From contig NZ_SZUA01000001.1 of the NCBI RefSeq assembly GCF_005239095.1, forward strand, positions 770,848 to 834,847: 64,000 nucleotides of DNA. Reading direction: 5' to 3'. The notes under the pieces were generated by a model. It searched no databases and was not told where the DNA came from. It worked only from the letters and a program-made list of their open reading frames with translations. The stretch is from Luteimonas gilva. GTDB lineage: Bacteria; Pseudomonadota; Gammaproteobacteria; Xanthomonadales; Xanthomonadaceae. The position numbers and the translations under genes are program-made. Below, one piece after another: positions 60,705 to 64,000 of the stretch (positions are counted from its first letter, which is position 1; every line of letters starts with the position of its first letter).

Positions 60705-61208
60705 ATGGATCCGAACACTATTTATTATGCGATCGCCGCGGTCCTGGTCGTGGTCGGCGTAGCCGGCACCGTGCTGCCGGCGCTGCCGGGCCTGCCGCTG
60801 GTGTTCGCCGGCATGCTGCTGGCGGCTTGGACGGGCGATTTCGAGAAGATCGGGATCCCGACCGTCGTCGTGCTGGCGCTGCTGACCTTGATCTCCCTGG
60901 CGGTGGATTTCTGGGCCACCGCCCACGGCGCCAAACGGGTCGGCGCCAGCCGCAAGGCCTTGGTCGGAGCGGTGATCGGCACCTTCGCCGGCCTCTTCGT
61001 ATTTCCGCCGTTCGGGCTGTTCGTCGGGCCCTTCGCCGGTGCGCTCGCCGGCGAACTGCTGCACCGTCGCAACGTGGATCGGGAGAGCTTGGGCCACGCG
61101 GCGAAAGTCGGCTTCGGCACTTGGTTCGGCATCGTCCTCGGCGTAGTGCTGAAGCTGGGCATCGCGTTCGCGATGATCGGCCTGTTCGTGCTGGCCTGGT
61201 GGTTGTGA
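60705..61208 (+). CDS. DUF456 membrane protein
   Basis: 167 residues from the ATG at 60705 with GGAAGGAAA upstream; an earlier in-frame ATG at 60660 adds a polar peptide and is less likely. Hydrophobic helices fill it: IYYAIAAVLVVVGVAGTVLPALPGLPLVFAGMLLAAW, VVLALLTLISLAVDFWATA, and GAVIGTFAGLFVFPPFGLFVGPFAGALAGELL. The GTVLPALPGLPLVFAG start and GPFAGALAGELL are typical DUF456. Function unknown. Confidence 0.88.
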   Translation: MDPNTIYYAIAAVLVVVGVAGTVLPALPGLPLVFAGMLLAAWTGDFEKIGIPTVVVLALLTLISLAVDFWATAHGAKRVGASRKALVGAVIGTFAGLFVFPPFGLFVGPFAGALAGELLHRRNVDRESLGHAAKVGFGTWFGIVLGVVLKLGIAFAMIGLFVLAWWL

Positions 61209-61272
61209 GCGCGTCGACGCGGCCTTAAGCGCGAATGCTTACACTGCTCCCTAACTCGCGACCCTCGTCCTG

Positions 61273-62619
61273 ATGCCTATCGTCGACCGCAAGCCCCGCA
61301 CTTTCTCCGGCAAACCCCTCGTTTGGCTGCTCTGCCTGCTGATCGCCTGCGCCAGCGGCGCGGCGTGGTCGGTGCCGGCGGCGCTGCTCGCCAAGCCCGC
61401 CGCGTCTTCGCCGACGACCGACCCGGCGGCCGACCGCGATACCCGCGACAAACTGGCGCTGCGGCTGCGCACGGCGGACGGCCTGCAGGCCGTCGTCCCG
61501 AGCGTCAGCAACGGCGTGGCCACGCTCGACGGTCTGGTCCGCGACGAAGCCCGGCGCAAGACGGCGGCGGCGATCGCGGCGCAAACGCCGGGCGTGGTCA
61601 AAGTCGAGAACCGGGTCGAAGTGCATACCGGCCTGGGCACGCGCTTGCGCGCCGCGTTCGACTTGATGGTCGCCAAGCTGATCCAACTGGTGGCGGCGAC
61701 GCCGCTGCTGCTCGTGGCCGTGGCGATCGTGCTGCTGGCCTCGTGGCTGGGCGGCTTCTTCGCCCGCCGTTTGAATTGGCTGCGGATCAAAAGCAGCAAC
61801 CCGTACATGGACGGGCTGCTCAAGCGCGTCGTGCAAAGCGTAGCGGTGCTGATCGGCGTGCTGGTCGCATTGGATCTGTTGGGCGCGACCTCGCTGGTCG
61901 GCGCCGTGCTCGGTTCGGCGGGCGTGGTCGGCCTGGTGGTCGGCTTCGCCTTCCGCGACATCGCCGAGAACTACGTGTCCGGCGTGCTGCTCAGCCTGCG
62001 CCGGCCGTTCTCGCCGGGCGACCACGTGGTGATCGACACCCGCGAAGGCAAAATAGTGGCGCTGAGTTCGCGCGCGACGGTGCTGATGACGATGGACGGC
62101 AACGAATTGCTGATCCCGAACGCGATGGTGTTCAAGTCGATCATGCTGAACTACTCGCGCAATCCCAAGCGCCGGTTCGACTTCACCGTTTCGATCGACG
62201 CCACCGAATCGATCTCCAAGTCGAGCGCCTTGGCGCTGGAGCAAATCGCCAAGGTGCCGGGCGTGCTGAACGACCCCGCGCCTTCGTCCGTGGTCAAGGA
62301 TTTCGCGCCGACCGGCATCGTGCTGCAGTTCTTCGGCTGGGTGGACCAGCGCGAGTCCGATTTGGGCAAGACCCGTGGCGAAGCCATCCGCCTGGTCAAG
62401 GCCGCCTTCGCCACGGCCGGCATCGATCAGCCGCAGACGACCTACAACATCGTCAGCAAGCGCGCCAGCGCCGAGGAAACGGCGCCGCCGAAGGAAAACG
62501 AATCCACCCGCGGCGCGCAGGCCGACACTTCGGTCAACCGCGACATCGACACGCAACTGGCGGCCGCGCAGCGCGCCGAAGACAAGAACCTGCTGGATTC
62601 GGGAGAAACCAAGCCATGA
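61273..62619 (+). CDS. BON-domain plus MscS mechanosensitive channel
   Basis: 448 residues. A signal or first helix (PLVWLLCLLIACASGAAWSVPA) precedes a periplasmic BON domain (VVPSVSNGVATLDGLVRDEARRKTAAAIA, VVKVENRVEV, about 70-120). Then come the membrane helices and the MscS pore (TSLVGAVLGSAGVVGLVVGFAFRDIAENYVSGVLLSL) and the MscS beta/alpha cytoplasmic part (SPGDHVVIDTREGKIVALSSRATVLMTMDGNELLIPNAMVF). The C-terminus is acidic. It should relieve hypo-osmotic stress; BON may contact membrane or peptidoglycan. The stop overlaps the pldA start by 4 bases. Confidence 0.9.
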   Translation: MPIVDRKPRTFSGKPLVWLLCLLIACASGAAWSVPAALLAKPAASSPTTDPAADRDTRDKLALRLRTADGLQAVVPSVSNGVATLDGLVRDEARRKTAAAIAAQTPGVVKVENRVEVHTGLGTRLRAAFDLMVAKLIQLVAATPLLLVAVAIVLLASWLGGFFARRLNWLRIKSSNPYMDGLLKRVVQSVAVLIGVLVALDLLGATSLVGAVLGSAGVVGLVVGFAFRDIAENYVSGVLLSLRRPFSPGDHVVIDTREGKIVALSSRATVLMTMDGNELLIPNAMVFKSIMLNYSRNPKRRFDFTVSIDATESISKSSALALEQIAKVPGVLNDPAPSSVVKDFAPTGIVLQFFGWVDQRESDLGKTRGEAIRLVKAAFATAGIDQPQTTYNIVSKRASAEETAPPKENESTRGAQADTSVNRDIDTQLAAAQRAEDKNLLDSGETKP

Positions 62620-63779
62620 CGGCACGTCGCATCGCGTTCTGCGCGTTGGGCTCGGCTTCGCTGTTCGGCAGCGCCGCCGTCCAGGCCCAAAGCTACCAGC
62701 CGGGCACGCCCGAAGCCTGCACCGCGATCGCGGCCGACGCGGAACGCCTGGCTTGTTACGACACCGCCTTGCAGCGGCAAGCGCCGCGGACGCAACAAGC
62801 GGATGCGGCGGCCGCGGCGGCGGCGGCCGAACTCAAGGTCGCCAAGCAGGAGCAACAAGCGGACGGGACGCTTACTGCGAAAGAACGCGCCCGGCGCGCG
62901 GTCGACGGCCTGTTCGGCCGCGACATGGTCAGCAGCGACGACGCGGCGCTAGCCAATTCCGGCAAAGGTTCTTTGCTCGACCGGCGTTGGGAATTGGCCA
63001 AGGACTCCAAACTCGGTCCGTTCCAATTGCGCGCCTACAAACCGGTCTACTTGTTCCCCGTATTCTGGACCAGCGACAAGAACGAAGCGCCGCATTCGCC
63101 CAACCCGAACAACACCGTCGCCGAGCCCGAGCCGCTGAAGCCGCTGGAAGCCAAATTCCAGATCAGCTTCAAGACCAAGCTGGCCGAGAACCTGTTCGGC
63201 GACAACGGCGACCTGTGGGGCGGCTACACCCAAAGCTCGCGCTGGCAGGTCTACAACGCCGAGATTTCGCGGCCTTTCCGCGAGACCGATTACGAGCCGG
63301 AAGTGATGCTGGTGTTCCGCAACAATTACAGCATCGGCGGTTGGAAGGGGCGGATGACCGGCATCCAACTGACCCACCAATCCAACGGCCGCAGCGATCC
63401 GTTATCGCGCAGCTGGAACCGGGCGATCCTGAATTTCGGCCTAGACCGCGAGAACTGGGCATTGAGCATCCGCCCGTGGTACCGCATTCCGGAAGAGCGC
63501 AAAGACGACAACAACGCCGATATCGAAGATTACGTCGGACGCATGGACGCTACCCTGGTCTACAACAAAGGCGGCCACGAAGTCGCGTTGATGGCGCGCC
63601 ATTCCTTGCGCAGCGGCGACCGCTCGCACGGCGCAGTGCAATTCGATTGGGGATTCCCGATCAACAACCTGCTGCGCGGGCATCTGCAGATTTTCGATGG
63701 GTACGGCGAGAGTCTGATCGACTACAACCACCGCGCGACGTACATCGGCCTGGGTATTTCGCTGTTGGAGTGGTACTGA
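62616..63779 (+). CDS. pldA: Outer-membrane phospholipase A
   Basis: 387 residues. A signal peptide (RIAFCALGSASLFGSAAVQA) precedes an N-terminal extension of about 110 residues with Cys pair (EACTAIAADAERLACYDTALQ) and an Ala/Gln-rich helix not found in E. coli PldA. The beta-barrel follows (FQISFKTKLAENLFGDNGDLWGGYTQSSRWQVYN), with the catalytic HxS in LTHQSNGRS at His254 and Ser256. It ends with Tyr after LEWY, a typical barrel C-terminus. Activity depends on calcium and dimerisation in response to membrane damage. Coupled to the channel gene upstream. Confidence 0.9.
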   Translation: MTARRIAFCALGSASLFGSAAVQAQSYQPGTPEACTAIAADAERLACYDTALQRQAPRTQQADAAAAAAAAELKVAKQEQQADGTLTAKERARRAVDGLFGRDMVSSDDAALANSGKGSLLDRRWELAKDSKLGPFQLRAYKPVYLFPVFWTSDKNEAPHSPNPNNTVAEPEPLKPLEAKFQISFKTKLAENLFGDNGDLWGGYTQSSRWQVYNAEISRPFRETDYEPEVMLVFRNNYSIGGWKGRMTGIQLTHQSNGRSDPLSRSWNRAILNFGLDRENWALSIRPWYRIPEERKDDNNADIEDYVGRMDATLVYNKGGHEVALMARHSLRSGDRSHGAVQFDWGFPINNLLRGHLQIFDGYGESLIDYNHRATYIGLGISLLEWY

Positions 63780-63784
63780 GCCGA

Positions 63785-63905
63785 AGCCCCTCTCCCATCG
63801 GGGGAGGGGTTGGGGTGAGGGTTCGGAGAAGTTGCGGGAGTTTCAGCTTACGCCGTTTCTCCGTACCCTCATCCGCCCTTCGGGCACCTTCTCCCGATGG
63901 GAGAA
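63785..63905. repeat. Dispersed repeat, TCTCCCATCGGG...TTCTCCC family, second long copy
   Basis: CCCCTCTCCCATCGGGGGAG with GGGGTTGGGGTGAGGGTTCG, then CCCTCATCCGCCC and CACCTTCTCCCGATGGGAGA. The parts and their order match 53341-53505. It lies between the pldA stop and the gene at 63932. Confidence 0.85.
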
Positions 63906-63931
63906 GGATGCAAAACACTTCCGTCGGATCG

Positions 63932-64000
63932 TTATGCCCCGCTGCGCCAGCGCCGATGCTCGACCATCATGCATTGGTCTTGGACGACATCGATCCCAGC
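63932..64000 (-). CDS. C-terminal end of a probable CoA-binding (YccU-like) protein
   Basis: Only the last 22 residues lie in the window: AGIDVVQDQCMMVEHRRWRSG and a final Ala. GIDVVQDQCMMVEHRR resembles the conserved last strand and Cys-x2-VEH/R tail of CoA-binding domain proteins of the YccU type, so this is a probable truncated gene convergent with pldA. The identification rests on this short tail. Confidence 0.55.
   Translation of the reverse strand, partial: AGIDVVQDQCMMVEHRRWRSGA

Overview
The window looks like a chromosomal segment of a high-G+C gammaproteobacterium of the Xanthomonadaceae/Lysobacteraceae type, most like Lysobacter. The reasons are the serC-pheA-hisC order, the run comEC-exbB-exbD-msbA-lpxK-kdsB, uvrC-pgsA followed by Gly, Cys and Leu tRNA genes, a FFLEELY-motif protein, a secreted Lys-specific type metalloendopeptidase, and a dispersed inverted-repeat family found between many genes. 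No rRNA operon, integrase, transposase, prophage or CRISPR array was seen. The assignment rests on gene content, not on a database search.

Layout. 1-2890: serine/aromatic/histidine synthesis genes (serC, pheA, start of hisC), minus strand. 3040-12563: an FHA membrane protein, then a neighbourhood with a lipid-storage flavour: a PHA-granule-region protein, a FFLEELY protein, a patatin-like lipase, a phasin with a basic tail, a membrane-anchored Mrr-like protein, a fused acyl-CoA/aldehyde reductase resembling alcohol-forming FAR of Marinobacter, a divergent acyl-CoA-binding protein, a TetR regulator, an unknown membrane protein and a second basic-tailed phasin. 12704-18788: a repeat protein, tRNA-Val, an S41 peptidase and a MarR regulator divergent around an AT-rich palindrome, a SnoaL-like protein, small unknowns, a cupin, and a PAS histidine kinase with its receiver protein. 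18862-21761: an FMN glutamate-synthase-like protein and a UDP-sugar dehydrogenase. 21936-23640: a less G+C-rich patch with a lipoprotein and an FkbM-like methyltransferase, the latter lying between a decayed tRNA-Leu copy and the intact tRNA-Leu.

23643-35773 is a long minus-strand housekeeping block: comEC, exbB, exbD, msbA, lpxK, kdsB, a tyrosine phosphatase, an NHL/thioredoxin-fold protein, uvrC, pgsA and three tRNAs. 36551-43227 is a second one: an SdhAF4-like micro-ORF, sdhC, sdhD, sdhA, sdhB, a MAPEG protein, sdhE, ygfX, and the Lol lipoprotein exporter genes. Two dedicated assembly factors for the succinate dehydrogenase flavoprotein therefore flank its structural genes.

43289-64000 is mixed: ygfZ, an OmpA-type lipoprotein, fdhD with a YdeP-type molybdopterin oxidoreductase and a small downstream helix-turn-helix-like protein, an FMN reductase, a fused alpha/beta 2-oxoacid dehydrogenase E1, a GST with two tandem GNAT paralogues, glutaryl-CoA dehydrogenase, two glycine-zipper envelope proteins, tatD, tcdA, a membrane-anchored cytochrome c'-like protein, the M35 peptidase, a cold-shock protein, a DUF456 protein, a BON-MscS channel coupled to outer-membrane phospholipase A, and the last codons of a probable CoA-binding protein.
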